From positions 1 to 5,701 of the forward strand of contig CALWNS010000121.1 in NCBI GenBank assembly GCA_944382805.1: 5,701 nt of DNA. The letters are read 5' to 3'. Numbering within the stretch: the first letter of the stretch is position 1; each line of letters starts with the position of its first letter. Under the pieces are notes generated by a model. That model searched no databases. It saw only the letters and a program-made list of their open reading frames with translations, and was not told the DNA's origin. The translations under genes were made by a program, and so were the position numbers. Source of the DNA: an uncultured Gemmiger sp. (GTDB lineage: Bacteria > Bacillota > Clostridia > Oscillospirales > Ruminococcaceae). Positions 4,878 through 5,701 of the stretch are shown in pieces.

Positions 4878-5701
4878 TTATACGCCGGCGCTGGCCTGCG
4901 GCTCCAGGCCAAACCATTCGCAGATATCGTCGTAATACAGCTGGGCCGCGCGCAGGACGCCGTCCTCGTCGGCCAGCAGGTCCACGTCGGCCGCGTTGGT
5001 GATAAAGCACTGTTCCGACAAAACGGCCGGGCAGGCGGCGTATTCCAGCACGCCGAAGGTCGGGTCGTCGTACACGGTGGTATCGGTGGATTCCACCACC
5101 ACCTTGTTGTTGTCGTCGTCGTAATATATGTAGCGCACGCCGTCCGCGCCGCGCAGGCGCTGGCCCAGCTCACTGAAGCTGCCGGCCAGCATCCGGGCGA
5201 ACCGCAGGCTCTCCTCGTGATGGGGGCGGCCGGTCAGGATGGCGTAACATTCGTAGCCGGAAGCCCCGTACACCGGGTCGGAGTTGCCGTGGATCGAAAG
5301 CAGCAGCGCGGCCCCGGCCTCGCCGGCGCGGCGGGCGCGCTCGCTGGGCATCACGCGCTCGCTGTCCGGGTTTTGGCTCTCCTGCTCGCTGATGGTCAAA
5401 AACGGGCGCAGGCGGCCGTCCCGCTCCAGCAGGTCGTACAGCGCGTTGGCGGTTTTCCAGGTCATCTCGTATTCGCCCCAGCCGGGGCCTTCGCTGCCGC
5501 GGTTCACGCCGCCGTGGCCGGGGTCTATGGCCACCACCGGGCGCGGGTCGGGCGTGGGGGTGGCCGCCGCGGGCAGCGGGGCTTCGCGCACCGGGTCGGC
5601 GGGTGCGGGCTGGCGGCCGTACAGCAGCAGCGCCGCCACGGCCAGCGCCACGCCGGCCAGCGCCACCAGCACCCCCGCGTGTGCCCGCCGCTTGCGCCGG
5701 C
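4878..5701 (-). CDS. N-acetylmuramoyl-L-alanine amidase (Amidase_3), membrane-anchored, 5' partial
   Basis: A zinc hydrolase that cuts the bond between N-acetylmuramic acid and L-alanine in peptidoglycan, outside the membrane. Numbering from a GTG at 5672: hydrophobic segment 2-18, Pro/Ala-rich linker (about 21-45), then the catalytic domain with VAIDPGHGG (47-55; zinc H53), EYEMTWKTAN (67-76; zinc E67), LLLSIHGNS (123-131; zinc H128) and VLSEQCFITN (217-226; catalytic E220). All expected ligands are present. The frame stays open upstream of that GTG to the window edge and reads a basic RRKRRAHAG, the positive region expected before a signal anchor, so the true start is probably just outside the window. 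An acidic stretch YYDDDNN (183-189) is a local oddity. No cell-wall-binding domain is seen. The bidirectional terminator at 4822-4859 follows the stop. Confidence 0.9.
   Translation of the reverse strand, partial: RRKRRAHAGVLVALAGVALAVAALLLYGRQPAPADPVREAPLPAAATPTPDPRPVVAIDPGHGGVNRGSEGPGWGEYEMTWKTANALYDLLERDGRLRPFLTISEQESQNPDSERVMPSERARRAGEAGAALLLSIHGNSDPVYGASGYECYAILTGRPHHEESLRFARMLAGSFSELGQRLRGADGVRYIYYDDDNNKVVVESTDTTVYDDPTFGVLEYAACPAVLSEQCFITNAADVDLLADEDGVLRAAQLYYDDICEWFGLEPQASAGV

Noticed and set aside
3415..5010. Minus-strand frame of 531 residues opposite the permease
   Set aside because: Its Arg/Gln/His-rich composition is typical of a shadow frame, and it crosses the strong terminator at 4822-4859 and overlaps the amidase gene.

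Overview
The window is a GC-rich stretch of ordinary bacterial chromosome. Short intergenic gaps, strong Shine-Dalgarno sites and the gene families present suggest a gut member of the Clostridia, something near Faecalibacterium/Gemmiger/Subdoligranulum in the Oscillospiraceae. That placement is inferred from gene content and composition only. No rRNA, tRNA, CRISPR array, insertion sequence or phage gene was seen.

Layout, left to right. (1) At 1-126 (minus) is the 5' end of an L-fucose/L-arabinose isomerase-family gene, cut by the window edge. (2) Divergent from it, at 245-1111 (plus), is a PocR-domain AraC-type regulator, a likely local controller of the isomerase gene. (3) At 1183-1596 (minus) is a small four-helix GtrA-family membrane protein with a TTG start. 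(4) At 1597-2059 is a control region of about 460 bases. It holds back-to-back promoters for gtrA and for the next gene, several palindromes, and a leader of about 290 nt with the parts of a translation-coupled attenuator: promoter, six-codon upstream ORF (MRNVAC), 17-bp hairpin, strong intrinsic terminator. (5) At 2060-3550 (plus) is an Lsa-type ABC-F ATPase, a ribosome-protection/antibiotic-resistance type. (6) At 3622-4758 (plus) is an SLC13/ArsB-like permease, driven by a near-consensus promoter whose -35 box contains the ABC-F stop codon. (7) At 4822-4859 is a bidirectional terminator hairpin. (8) At 4878-5701 (minus) is a membrane-anchored N-acetylmuramoyl-L-alanine amidase, truncated at its N-terminus by the window edge.

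The genes look like several independent transcription units, not one pathway. The two best functional stories are these. The PocR-AraC regulator sits next to a fucose-isomerase-like gene; PocR of Salmonella responds to 1,2-propanediol, an end product of fucose fermentation. The ABC-F gene sits behind what looks like a drug-responsive ribosome-mediated attenuator. I see no wholly new system. The ABC-F leader is the most interesting element here.
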